A program made the position numbers and the translations under genes. Of a stretch of 36,114 nt of DNA, positions 17,831 through 26,425 are shown piece after piece (the first letter of the stretch is position 1; each line of letters begins with the position of its first letter). Origin of the DNA: Calditrichota bacterium (GTDB lineage: Bacteria; Zhuqueibacterota; Zhuqueibacteria; Thermofontimicrobiales; Thermofontimicrobiaceae); contig JAADFU010000012.1 of NCBI GenBank assembly GCA_013152715.1, positions 1 through 36,114 of the forward strand, given 5' to 3'. Under the pieces are notes generated by a model. It saw only the letters and a list, made by a program, of their open reading frames with translations. It was not told the DNA's origin and made no database searches.

Positions 17831-17868
17831 AGATGCTATTCGTTGGCTATTTATAATGAGTAGCATCT
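17831..17868 (+). promoter_or_regulatory. Intercistronic hairpin between barrel and channel genes
   Basis: AGATGCTATTC (17831-17841) pairs with GAGTAGCATCT (17858-17868), an 11-bp stem with one T-G wobble and a 16-base loop. There is no good T-run after it, so processing, attenuation or mRNA protection is more likely than full termination. The loop contains TATAAT (17852-17857), with a poor TTCAGA 18 bases ahead, so a weak internal promoter is an alternative. Confidence 0.4.
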
Positions 17869-17927
17869 ATTTATTATGCAGCAGCATGGAGAAATTTCAA
17901 CTCGTTATAACATTTGAGGGAGGAAAA

Positions 17928-19589
17928 ATGAAACGGGTGATTTTACTGATTTTTTTGATCCTGGCAACGTCGGCGGTCATTTTAAATGTCATCGTTTTGG
18001 CACAACAGAAATCGGCAGCTACAGAAACACAAAATAGCGATACAACCGGGCTTAAGACTGCCGGCAAATCAGCTCCCGGGCGCGACACCAGTTCACAGGA
18101 CAGTGGGAAAAGAGGCTTTTCAGCCAATGTTTTATTGGATCTATTTAAAGAAGCTGAAGTCTTCGGCTATTTTTTGGCTTTAGATTTCATCCTTGGCGTG
18201 GTTTTCTTATTTCAACAAATCCTTGTTCTAAACCGCGAAATGAAAGACGCTCGCAAAATTCCTATCGATCAAATTAAACGTCTCGGATATGAAGAAATCG
18301 AAAAGATGTTCAAACAGGTGAAAGAAGATGAGCCAATTTCTGTTGACGAAGAAAAAGATGAAATGGAGAGGCTCCCTTTGCTCAAAAGGCTATTCATGCG
18401 CAAAAAAGCCTCCGCGTTTCAACTGGCACATCGGTTGTTTCTCGTTTTCGAAAATAAGCGGTCAACAGCAGAGTTCAATGAAATCACCTCTAATTTTGTA
18501 CAATATTTGAAAGACATGTTTAATCCGTTTCTCACGCGGCTGGCTTTTTTGTCCGACACTGCCGGCGCGCTTGGACTATTGGGTACAGTTTGGGGGATGT
18601 TTATGGTGTTCCATCGCGGTTCTCCGGATCAGTCGGAGATTTTAAAGGGCATGGGCGTCGCCTTATCGACAACCATTATCGGTCTGGTTATCAGTATCAT
18701 CCTTAATTCGCTGACTACTCTTGCGAACAACAAATTTGATCGTCATTTAGCGACAATTAATCGCGTCAGTGAAGTGTTACAAGAAAGGCTGATGAAAGAC
18801 GAGATCTTCCAGTCGGGAGGTCCGGCTCAAGTTGTCCTTGATGCGGATGCGCTGACGAGAATTCGCGAGCAAACGCCGGCCGCCGGCTCTGCGAAGCCTG
18901 ATGGCAAGAGCAGTGAAGAAAAAGTAACGCCGAAAAAGCGGCGAAAAATTCTTATGCCTTCGGAAATAAAAATTGTCTCCGGCAATAACCAGGTCGCCGA
19001 AGTCGGCAGCGAGCTCCCGCAACCCATTGTCGTAGAAGTCATCGATGAAGATGGTAACCCATTGGAAGGCCAGGAAGTTGCCTTTGTGGCGCAAGAAGGC
19101 GCCGGAAATTTCCCGAATGATAGCCGGGTGCGCAAAATTCTCACTAATGAAGAAGGTCGCGCGGAAACGGCTTTTTCTCTGGGAAAAAAGGCGGGCGAAA
19201 AGAAAATTACCATTACTTTGGACAGCGCAGAAGTCCAACCCAAGTCCCTGTTAGTGATGGCTAAACCTGCTTCTGCGGCTAAACTCGTCGATGTTGACGG
19301 CAATTATCAAACAGGCGAGTTAGGGAAGCGTTTGCCCCGACCATTTATTGTTGCGGTGCGAGACAAATTTGACAATCCGATCCCTCGCTATGAAGTGAAT
19401 TTTTCTCTCAGTCGGGGGAGCGGAAAATTTCAAGACTCACAAAATGCCCATTTGCTGGCTTATACGAATGAATCCGGGTTTGTAGAAGTTTATTTTATCA
19501 TTGGCAATGAACGCGGCGCAAGAGATATTGAGATTGAAGCCAAAAAAGTAAATCCGTCAAAAATTAATTATGAAATTTTTGCGGTGTAA
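17928..19589 (+). CDS. MotA/TolQ/ExbB-type proton channel fused to two Ig-like (Big_1-type) domains
   Basis: The start is set at ATG 17928 (553 residues) because GAGGGAGG sits 5 bases ahead; the in-frame GTG at 17799 would add 43 residues without signals. Order: a signal peptide-like helix (1-25, ending VLA), a Ser/Thr-rich linker, TM1 (~78-101), a cytoplasmic helical region (~102-205), TM2 with LGLLGTVWGMFMVF (~207-230), TM3 with GMGVALSTTIIGLVISIILN (~240-270), and a linker rich in K/R. Two ~100-residue Ig-like domains follow (~345-450 and ~455-553; each with the Big_1 pattern E-x-G-x-x-L-P-x-P-x-x-V-x-V-x-D-x-x-x-N-P). Ordinary ExbB/TolQ proteins are ~220-250 residues and lack these. Basic residues after TM1 and TM3 predict a cytoplasmic C-terminus, an odd place for such domains. 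It should form the proton channel with the two ExbD-type proteins encoded next. Confidence 0.88.
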   Translation: MKRVILLIFLILATSAVILNVIVLAQQKSAATETQNSDTTGLKTAGKSAPGRDTSSQDSGKRGFSANVLLDLFKEAEVFGYFLALDFILGVVFLFQQILVLNREMKDARKIPIDQIKRLGYEEIEKMFKQVKEDEPISVDEEKDEMERLPLLKRLFMRKKASAFQLAHRLFLVFENKRSTAEFNEITSNFVQYLKDMFNPFLTRLAFLSDTAGALGLLGTVWGMFMVFHRGSPDQSEILKGMGVALSTTIIGLVISIILNSLTTLANNKFDRHLATINRVSEVLQERLMKDEIFQSGGPAQVVLDADALTRIREQTPAAGSAKPDGKSSEEKVTPKKRRKILMPSEIKIVSGNNQVAEVGSELPQPIVVEVIDEDGNPLEGQEVAFVAQEGAGNFPNDSRVRKILTNEEGRAETAFSLGKKAGEKKITITLDSAEVQPKSLLVMAKPASAAKLVDVDGNYQTGELGKRLPRPFIVAVRDKFDNPIPRYEVNFSLSRGSGKFQDSQNAHLLAYTNESGFVEVYFIIGNERGARDIEIEAKKVNPSKINYEIFAV

Positions 19590-19633
19590 TTTTTACTTAA
19601 AAATTTGAACTTTTAAAATTTGTGAGGGGAAAA

Positions 19634-20056
19634 ATGTCTGGCAGCGGGGTTATTATCCGTTTGATTGACATTGTTTTGCTGCTTTTGTTCGGATTTATCG
19701 CCATTAGCGAGATAGAAAAAAAGAGTCCGGTAAAATTGCCACAAAGTGTCGCTCGTGTGAAAAATAAGCAAGAGGAGGATGAACTGCTTATTTTAGGAAT
19801 AACATTGAATGAAAATAAGAAGCTGACATTTATTGTTGAAGCTGAAGATGCAACTTTGCCGTCTTTGCGAAGCGTGAAAGATAAAATTCTGCGGCGACGA
19901 AAAACTTTGGCCGAAGAATTTGATCGTAAATTGAAAGTGCGCATTCGTTCGGATTGGAATTTACCAATCAAATATACCATGAAAATTGCCAAGTTTTGTC
20001 AGAAAAATAATATCCCTGTGGGGATGGATGTAGAAACAAAAAGCAGAAAATTTTAG
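19634..20056 (+). CDS. ExbD/TolR-type motor subunit, first copy
   Basis: A 140-residue protein with a very short N-terminus, one membrane helix and a periplasmic domain. The helix contains RLIDIVLLLLFGFIAIS, where D12 corresponds to the proton-carrying aspartate of ExbD/TolR/MotB. The periplasmic part (about 60-140) has the expected two-strand, two-helix size. GAGGGG 5 bases before ATG 19634 sets this start over the upstream in-frame GTG at 19622. It lies 44 bases after the channel gene and 25 bases before the second copy; both copies share IIRLID at the same residue positions, so they are paralogues that probably form a heteromeric rotor or stator core. Confidence 0.88.
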   Translation: MSGSGVIIRLIDIVLLLLFGFIAISEIEKKSPVKLPQSVARVKNKQEEDELLILGITLNENKKLTFIVEAEDATLPSLRSVKDKILRRRKTLAEEFDRKLKVRIRSDWNLPIKYTMKIAKFCQKNNIPVGMDVETKSRKF

Positions 20057-20081
20057 ATCATGATTCCGGTGGAGCAAAAAA

Positions 20082-20534
20082 GTGAAACGTAATGGTACGA
20101 TTATTCGTCTGATCGACGTGGTGATGATTCTTCTTCTTGGCTTTCTCTCTATCAGCGATATTGTGCATAAAAATGAAATAAAATTGCCAACCGGGCGTAA
20201 GAAAACTAAATCTCCGCAACAAAGCAAACTCTTGCGTCTCAGGATACAGATCGTACACAGCGATTCGACCATTGACAGCTTGCAGAACAATAATTCTCGT
20301 ATTGCGAAAAGCCAGCAATTCATCACATATTCTGTCAGCGGAGATGAGAAGTCATTTCGAATTCGCAATCTGGATCAGTTAGAGGATGAACTCAAAAAAA
20401 CGAAAGCAATGTATGATTCGATGTTGGTGATTATCGCGCCGGACTCCAACTCAATCGTGCAGGGAACAATTAATCTGATCGATATTTGCCGTAGGAACCA
20501 CTTCAAGCGGATGTTCGATTATCCAAAACAATAG
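20082..20534 (+). CDS. ExbD/TolR-type motor subunit, second copy
   Basis: A 150-residue protein with GTG start (GGTGGAG 6 bases ahead). It has the layout of the first copy: short cytoplasmic end, helix RLIDVVMILLLGFLSIS with the essential-type D12, then a periplasmic domain (IVHSDSTIDSL ... ELKKTKAMYDSMLVIIAPDS ... INLIDICRRNHFKRMF) that fits ExbD/TolR. The sequence outside the membrane helix is quite different from the first copy, so the two are not redundant recent duplicates. One ExbB-type protein with two ExbD-type proteins is the make-up of the AglRQS motor of Myxococcus and of some Tol-like systems. Confidence 0.87.
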   Translation: MKRNGTIIRLIDVVMILLLGFLSISDIVHKNEIKLPTGRKKTKSPQQSKLLRLRIQIVHSDSTIDSLQNNNSRIAKSQQFITYSVSGDEKSFRIRNLDQLEDELKKTKAMYDSMLVIIAPDSNSIVQGTINLIDICRRNHFKRMFDYPKQ

Positions 20535-20621
20535 TCAATCTGTCTGATTGGCATGTTTAGAAATTTCAATTTGTCGCAATGAATTTGGTTTTTGGGGCGG
20601 ATAAAATTTTGGTGAGATATT

Positions 20622-21626
20622 ATGAAATACAAATATGAGCTAAACTGGTGGGATCATTATGATCAAGACCGCTGGATCACTTCATACATCATTTCCGCTT
20701 TTGTGGTCTTGTTTGCTTTTTTTGTGTTAAAAAGCATCAACATTCCCAAATTACCCAAAAAGATGTTACCCCCAGAAGATTTGGTTTTTTACGAAGAGCC
20801 GGTGCAGAAAAAAATTATGCCCAAACAAATTCAACGTCAGCAGCAGCCGGTGCAGCAGGAAATATTTGAAAAAGATCCGGAAATCATCATCCCTGTACCT
20901 GCACCACCGGAACCAACGACGAATTTGCCTCAGAATATGCCAAGTTCAGATAATTTTCAGGTGTTTGAAAACCAAAGTCAGGACATGCCGCAAAGTATGC
21001 CCGAGATGCAACTCGCCGACGGGGAAATGGTTCCTGCTGAAGATGATGCGCCCCTGGAAATCCCTACAGGTTTCGAATCTGAATGGACTCAAGAGAACGC
21101 AATAACGAAAATCACGACAAAACATGGCGACCAGTCAAATGTCGATGTGAGTAGCGGCATTTCAACCACCATACGAATGGAACAAAAGAACAATAAAGTG
21201 CAGTTTTCCGGTTTTCGTGGTGAAATTGATTGGAGTGAAATCTTGGATCCTTTGTTGGGCTGGATTGGAAAAAACAATATGGATATCGGACTGATTCCCA
21301 GAAAAAAATTGACGCGCAAAGACAAGACAATGAAAACAACGAGAAAAAATTTGATAATAGACGGAAAAAAGTTTGAAATTCTCCTCGCTAGCAAGGAATC
21401 TAGGCGTCAGGTGACGATTTGCATGATAGACAAAAATACCAACGAATATGTGCTTTTGGTGGACCAGGGATTGACTAAAACGAGCAGCCTTTTCGAGTTG
21501 GGAACAATCGAGCGCGATAAAAATGGTCAGGTCGTCAGATTTAAATATAGCCAGAAAAGCGCTAATAGCGATATCGCAAAAAAGAGAATGGCGCAGTTTT
21601 GGGGATGGGCGAAAACGTTGCATTGA
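20622..21626 (+). CDS. TonB-topology protein, candidate energy transducer
   Basis: A 334-residue protein with a ~19-residue cytoplasmic end rich in W/D/Y, one membrane helix (about 20-40, SYIISAFVVLFAFFVL), a Pro/Gln/Glu-rich stretch (about 45-150, including QRQQQPVQQE and PVPAPPEPTTNLPQNMP) long enough to span the periplasm, and a folded C-terminal domain (about 195-334). This is the architecture of TonB/TolA-like transducers and its place after ExbB/ExbD genes supports that role. The C-terminal domain does not show a recognisable TonB_C motif, so the receptor it touches is unknown. GGTGAG 6 bases before the ATG fixes the start. The gene is 87 bases after the second ExbD-type gene. Confidence 0.7.
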   Translation: MKYKYELNWWDHYDQDRWITSYIISAFVVLFAFFVLKSINIPKLPKKMLPPEDLVFYEEPVQKKIMPKQIQRQQQPVQQEIFEKDPEIIIPVPAPPEPTTNLPQNMPSSDNFQVFENQSQDMPQSMPEMQLADGEMVPAEDDAPLEIPTGFESEWTQENAITKITTKHGDQSNVDVSSGISTTIRMEQKNNKVQFSGFRGEIDWSEILDPLLGWIGKNNMDIGLIPRKKLTRKDKTMKTTRKNLIIDGKKFEILLASKESRRQVTICMIDKNTNEYVLLVDQGLTKTSSLFELGTIERDKNGQVVRFKYSQKSANSDIAKKRMAQFWGWAKTLH

Positions 21627-21827
21627 TGTCGTCGAGCTTCGCTAAATTGTTCATATTTTCTGCTTGTCAATGAAGCGACTTGTTATTGCATTCAGGCGAT
21701 GAAGCGGGTGAGACGGGTAATAAACGATATTTGTTAGCAAAAAGCGAATAAAACAAAAGCATAAGAATAGCTGGTTAATTCAAAAAGTAGCCGACAAAAG
21801 AATTAAGACGAATCAACAGGAATCGAT

Positions 21828-23207
21828 ATGAAAACAGGAAAATATTCAATTGGAATTTTTATTTTTATTTTTCTGGTAGCCGGTTTTTTTGCGACCGTTT
21901 TAGCACAAGAGCAAAAAAAGTCCGTTTTTGATGTAGCAAAAATTGACACATCGATTTGGAAATATCTCCGGGCGTCGGATCGGACAAACTGGCAAATTAC
22001 GCCTGAAGATTCGCAAACTGCTTACAGAGATTATTTTTTGCCGGGATATTATTTGTATCTTGATGTCACTAAAATATTTTCAAAAATTAGCAAAAAACGA
22101 ACCACTTACGCCGAAAGCGCTGATAAACTCATTGATCTTTTGGAACAGACGCAAACCTATTTTGAAGAAACAGCGCGTTTAAATCCTTTTGCCAAAAATT
22201 TGCAATTGGCGTTAAGAAATGTGTATCTCTATTTAGATGGCTTGTACAAATTCAAAAAGGAAGATGAAAAACGGTATCCGATTTTGTTGAAACGGCTTAT
22301 TCTGGAAACCGACCGCAAGAAGAGGATCGTCATTTATAATAGCTTGTCTCAACTGATGAATTCCCAGCAAATGTTTCCGCAGGAGGAAAAGTATTCTCAG
22401 ACAGAAATTGACCTGATTTTTGAGGATGATTTTTCGAAAATTGACACGGTTCAATTATTCAGCGCTCTTTATCAGCGCGGATTTGCTCAATACAAAATGC
22501 ACAAGGGAGATGAAGCCTTGACCTCGTTTCGGCGCGCAATAACAATTGCGCCCAACGACAAGTGGAAAAAGGCAATAGCTGGATATATTCGTTTAATCGA
22601 CTGGGACAGGGGCAACATTGAATCTGCCGAATATTATTCCCAAGCAATGGGATTGATTCGCGAAAAAAAATATGCGTCGGCGTCCGAAAAACTGCAAAAC
22701 GCGCTAAATGTTGTTGCTACTCAAAAGGCAAGAAGAACCATTCAATTTCAACTGGCTTTTCTGGAATTTTATCAGCTTGGCAAAAAGGCGGAGGGGATCA
22801 ATCGGCTCTGGGTGCAGAACAAGATCCTGGCATCTTTGCCTGATTCCTCGGCGAGTATGGACTCCACGAAAAGCCTCTACTTTAATCGATACGCTCAAAT
22901 GTGCTTTCGCCTTGCCGGCGAATCGATGCAAAAAGATCGAAAAAGGGCATTTTTTTATTTTTACCAAATAACCACTTTTGATAATTCTCTCAAAGGGCGC
23001 GCTTACTATTATCTGGCTTCCCTTTCGTTGCTCAACCAGGATCAATGTCTGAAGTTTTGCCAGAAGGCGAATCAGTATTGGGATGAATTAGAGAAAAGCG
23101 AACAGTCCGGATTGGCCACGCTTTTTTATCGCGTTTATTCGAGTAAGGGAAATTTTGACGAAGCGCTGAATTGGTTTAAAAAAGCTCATTTTTTAAAGCA
23201 AAGTTAA
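21828..23207 (+). CDS. Periplasmic TPR protein, first of three paralogues
   Basis: The 459-residue product has a Sec signal peptide (IGIFIFIFLVAGFFATVLA, cleaved before QEQ) without a lipobox. The mature part is alpha-helical with TPR-like repeats, clearest at YQRGFAQYKMHKGDEALTSF and YYYLASLSLLNQDQCLKFCQ and at the C-terminal GNFDEALNWFKKAHF. A segment IDWDRGNIESAEYYSQA corresponds to ILWDDGNIRASE and IFWDGKNIRTAE in the next two genes, so the three proteins are diverged duplicates. Likely role: scaffold in the envelope machine. It follows a 201-base gap (21627-21827) in which I see no clear promoter or terminator, so it is presumed part of the operon. AGGA 8 bases before the ATG serves as ribosome binding site. 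Confidence 0.82.
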   Translation: MKTGKYSIGIFIFIFLVAGFFATVLAQEQKKSVFDVAKIDTSIWKYLRASDRTNWQITPEDSQTAYRDYFLPGYYLYLDVTKIFSKISKKRTTYAESADKLIDLLEQTQTYFEETARLNPFAKNLQLALRNVYLYLDGLYKFKKEDEKRYPILLKRLILETDRKKRIVIYNSLSQLMNSQQMFPQEEKYSQTEIDLIFEDDFSKIDTVQLFSALYQRGFAQYKMHKGDEALTSFRRAITIAPNDKWKKAIAGYIRLIDWDRGNIESAEYYSQAMGLIREKKYASASEKLQNALNVVATQKARRTIQFQLAFLEFYQLGKKAEGINRLWVQNKILASLPDSSASMDSTKSLYFNRYAQMCFRLAGESMQKDRKRAFFYFYQITTFDNSLKGRAYYYLASLSLLNQDQCLKFCQKANQYWDELEKSEQSGLATLFYRVYSSKGNFDEALNWFKKAHFLKQS

Positions 23208-23230
23208 TTTTGGATGCTGGAGAACAATAG

Positions 23231-24754
23231 ATGCGGCGATTAGGTATTTTGTTGATTTTAATTTTTCTTGTGGCTTGCGCAGGTCAGCAGCAACTGGCAA
23301 CGCAGCGGCCGATTGTCATCCCCCAGGGGAAAAAAGAAATTCCAGCGGGTTTGGACGCTAAAACGGTACAGGAGGCTGATTCAGTTTTTAATGAAGCAAA
23401 TGTCACTGAAAGGAGTCAGCAAATCGCGGCTGAATATTTTCGCCAAGCTGAAGAAATGGCGGGCTTGTGCGATTCTCTTTGGAATTTCATGACTTCTGAA
23501 CGACATTCAAAATCTGACACGACAAAAGCATTGCAGTGGCGTTTGCGAGCGCTGGAACATTTGAAAGTTGCGCCTTATGAATCGCGATCCATTTGGAAAT
23601 TGACAAAAAAATACGGGCGTCTGCATTCTTCTGTAATTGACGCTGTCGTTCGGGCTTTGATTCCGCAGACCAGTAAAATTTATGAGAGCGCGATCAGGTA
23701 CAATAGATTTGTGAGAGTTTTTCGTCAGCATTTCGCCGCATTTCTGGAATCGAGTTATGAGAAAATAATGGATCGTACCTTTTTGGATCGGGCGATTGAA
23801 CAGCATGAAACGGTGGTGAAATCAAAAAAAGACAGTCGCATTTCTTACGCGAAACTTGGAAATTTATATTACAAAGAAGGAAAATGGCAAAAAGCGTTTG
23901 AGAATTACGGCAAAGCAGCAACGCTCCTGAAGAAGACTGCCATCTTTAGCGTGCCCCAGCCGGAATTATATTTTGACCGATTGCCGGATGTGCCCGTTGA
24001 TACCGCGCGATTGGTATCTTATCTTTCTTACCAGGCAAACAGCAAAATTCATCTTTATGAGGCACAGCCGGCGTTGAAGTTTTTGCGAATAGCCAGAAAA
24101 TTGACTCCGATAGAGAAATACAAGCAGAGTTTCAAAAAACAAATTAAATGGATTTTATGGGACGATGGCAACATTCGCGCTTCGGAAATGAAGGACAAAG
24201 CAGATTCTATTTTGAATGCAAATAATTATCAAGAAGGAAAAGCGACCTTATTAGCGTTGTTGGGTATTCTCAGTACCAAGCGTACGCAGGATGAAACTAA
24301 TTGGAAAATTGCTCAGATCGATTTCACCTATTTAGACAATGAAGAAGCTGGCATTGCCAGAATGCATCGTGTGATTAAGTATTCCGCCAAAGATTCGCTC
24401 ACTGGCGCTCCGATTGATTCATTAGCCGGGCGCTATTTTGACAGTTACGGTCTGATGTGTTTTCAATTGGGGTTAGAATTTTTGGAGCAAGATCTGTCCT
24501 ATGCTTATGTTTATTTTTCACAGATTGCGCAGACTCCTTGTGCAGATCGCGCAAAAGCTTATATTCAGCTTGCAGTTTTATCTCAGTTTGATCCTAATGA
24601 AGTGATAAATTTGTGTAATAAGGCAATGGAAAATAAAGAATTATTAGATAATGATAGCCGTAAGGCGATGTACGAAATTCTTTACAAGGCTTACCGCAAG
24701 TTGGGAAATTTTACCGCAGCTCGAGACTGGTATGATAGGTGGCAAGGGGAATGA
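23231..24754 (+). CDS. TPR lipoprotein, second of three paralogues
   Basis: A 507-residue lipoprotein: signal peptide with lipobox FLVAC, so Cys16 would be acylated; residue +2 is Ala, which would favour the outer membrane by the E. coli rule. The body has TPR-like helices (ISYAKLGNLYYKEGKWQKAFENY near 200, KAYIQLAVLS near 440, AYRKLGNFTAARDWYDRW at the end) and the shared ILWDDGNIRASE segment. It begins 23 bases after the first paralogue with GGAG 9 bases ahead of the ATG. It probably bridges the periplasmic and outer-membrane parts of the system; partner specificity cannot be read from sequence. Confidence 0.82.
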   Translation: MRRLGILLILIFLVACAGQQQLATQRPIVIPQGKKEIPAGLDAKTVQEADSVFNEANVTERSQQIAAEYFRQAEEMAGLCDSLWNFMTSERHSKSDTTKALQWRLRALEHLKVAPYESRSIWKLTKKYGRLHSSVIDAVVRALIPQTSKIYESAIRYNRFVRVFRQHFAAFLESSYEKIMDRTFLDRAIEQHETVVKSKKDSRISYAKLGNLYYKEGKWQKAFENYGKAATLLKKTAIFSVPQPELYFDRLPDVPVDTARLVSYLSYQANSKIHLYEAQPALKFLRIARKLTPIEKYKQSFKKQIKWILWDDGNIRASEMKDKADSILNANNYQEGKATLLALLGILSTKRTQDETNWKIAQIDFTYLDNEEAGIARMHRVIKYSAKDSLTGAPIDSLAGRYFDSYGLMCFQLGLEFLEQDLSYAYVYFSQIAQTPCADRAKAYIQLAVLSQFDPNEVINLCNKAMENKELLDNDSRKAMYEILYKAYRKLGNFTAARDWYDRWQGE

Positions 24755-24776
24755 ACAGAACACTTCTGAGGAAAAC

Positions 24777-26402
24777 ATGAGAACAAAAGGGTTTCTGCTT
24801 TTGGGCATCCTCTTCTTGATTGTTGTCGGATGTGCAACTACGAAAAAATCTACAACCGTATTGATGCCAAAGACGGTAAACGAGTTGCCTTACGTGCCTG
24901 TTGGCGTCGATACTTCCGTTGCGATTAACGCTCGCTCTCGAGCCGCTAAATTGTTTAGCGCGTACAAGAGTAAAAAAGAGGCGGATAGCATTTATACCAA
25001 TACCAAAGATTATGTGGAGATAGTTTATGAATTGTACTCGAAATTGGAAATGAAGAAAGATTCGCTCAAGTTGCTCCGTTTGAAAGCCAAAAACCTGGAA
25101 GATAAAATCAAGAGTAAGAAGTCGGTTGTGCTTGAGGAGCGGAATCAATTAAAGAAATTGTTCAAAAAAATTGAAAATGATTCTGCCACCATTGAAATAA
25201 CGCTTAGCCTTTTGGAATATTATCTGTTTGACGTGCAAAATAAATTGGAACATGCCTATTCGATAGATCCTTTCAATCTAAATATTTTGATTTTGTCAGG
25301 TATGAGTGAAAATAACCGCGGCAGGATGTATAATGATAGCAGGGCTTATCAAAATGCAATACGACAGTTCAATAAATTTTTTAGCCATGATCGCGGGGTG
25401 TATTCGGCTTATGCTGCGATTTCGTTTAGTTACCATCAGTTAAAGAAATGGCAAAAAGCGTACCAATATGCGCGAAAAGCCAAGGAGATTTATGCGATCA
25501 CGAGCTATTTTGATAAGCCGCTGAAAAATATTCCGGAAAAATATGCCAAAACAACCTTGCCGCCCTTTGGGGATCCCGCTGAATACTTTAACTTGTTGAC
25601 GGCGAAGGGGGTCACTGAAGTTCGTACTTATCAAGCGGATTCCGCCTTAGCCACATTTAATGAAGCGTTACAGTTTGCTAGCTCAGGCAAAGATTCGAAT
25701 TATGTGGAATCTTTTATTAAAAATTATATTTTTTGGGACGGGAAAAATATTCGCACCGCTGAAAGACATCTGGAAATTGCCGATTCTTTGCGCGTTAACA
25801 ACTACAAGTGGGCATATCGCCCTTTGACGGAGTTATTGCCTCAACTAACAACTACCAAAGCCAGGCATGTCGTCAGTTGGGAATTGGCGCGAATTGAGTA
25901 TGATTCATTGAAACAGGAGGAAAAGGCAGCCAAGCGGCTTTATGCGGTCGTTGCTGAAGCTGATTCAGACAAAAGCACACCAAATTTTTTTGAAACCCCG
26001 GCCGATACGACCTATCTGCGCTACTTTCGTGATTGCGGACAAATGCTGCTCAATTTGGGCAGAAAATTCAGAGGTGAAGGCGACATCCAAAAGGCGCATC
26101 ATTATTTGAGTCAGGATACCACGATTTCATGGAAAGGGCGCGCGAAAGCTTTTCTCCTGATGTCGAATGTCATCGTTATTTCTTCGAATATTACAGGTCA
26201 AGAACGGCAAAAAATGTTTTTTAATGAAAGATTAAAGTTGCTCCTGCGAGCGCGGGAGTTTCGAAAAGATCTCGAACCCAATGAAATTGATGCGGTATAT
26301 CGAGGGATTATTGATATTTACAAAAGTTTAGGGAAAAGGAGGGAGGCTGGATTTTATTTTTATGAATGGAATAAAATCAGGAAACAAAGGAATGGTGACT
26401 GA
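24777..26402 (+). CDS. TPR lipoprotein, third of three paralogues
   Basis: The start is taken at ATG 24777 (541 residues): it is preceded by GAGG and gives a lipoprotein signal peptide GILFLIVVGC (Cys18), whereas the longer frame from 24651 overlaps the previous gene. After a coiled-coil-prone segment (about 85-150, KDSLKLLRLKAKNLEDKIKS and on) come TPR-like repeats (AYAAISFSYHQLKKWQKAYQ near 230) and the paralogue motif IFWDGKNIRTAE near 320. The coiled-coil part is unique to this copy. It lies 22 bases after the second copy and 23 bases before the last gene, so translation is probably closely linked. Confidence 0.82.
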   Translation: MRTKGFLLLGILFLIVVGCATTKKSTTVLMPKTVNELPYVPVGVDTSVAINARSRAAKLFSAYKSKKEADSIYTNTKDYVEIVYELYSKLEMKKDSLKLLRLKAKNLEDKIKSKKSVVLEERNQLKKLFKKIENDSATIEITLSLLEYYLFDVQNKLEHAYSIDPFNLNILILSGMSENNRGRMYNDSRAYQNAIRQFNKFFSHDRGVYSAYAAISFSYHQLKKWQKAYQYARKAKEIYAITSYFDKPLKNIPEKYAKTTLPPFGDPAEYFNLLTAKGVTEVRTYQADSALATFNEALQFASSGKDSNYVESFIKNYIFWDGKNIRTAERHLEIADSLRVNNYKWAYRPLTELLPQLTTTKARHVVSWELARIEYDSLKQEEKAAKRLYAVVAEADSDKSTPNFFETPADTTYLRYFRDCGQMLLNLGRKFRGEGDIQKAHHYLSQDTTISWKGRAKAFLLMSNVIVISSNITGQERQKMFFNERLKLLLRAREFRKDLEPNEIDAVYRGIIDIYKSLGKRREAGFYFYEWNKIRKQRNGD

Positions 26403-26425
26403 TTCGCAAACCGAGGGGTAGAATT

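Noticed and set aside
17799-17927. Longer start (GTG at 17799) of the channel protein
   Set aside because: No ribosome binding site, and it would bury GAGGGAGG and a good signal peptide that begin at 17928.
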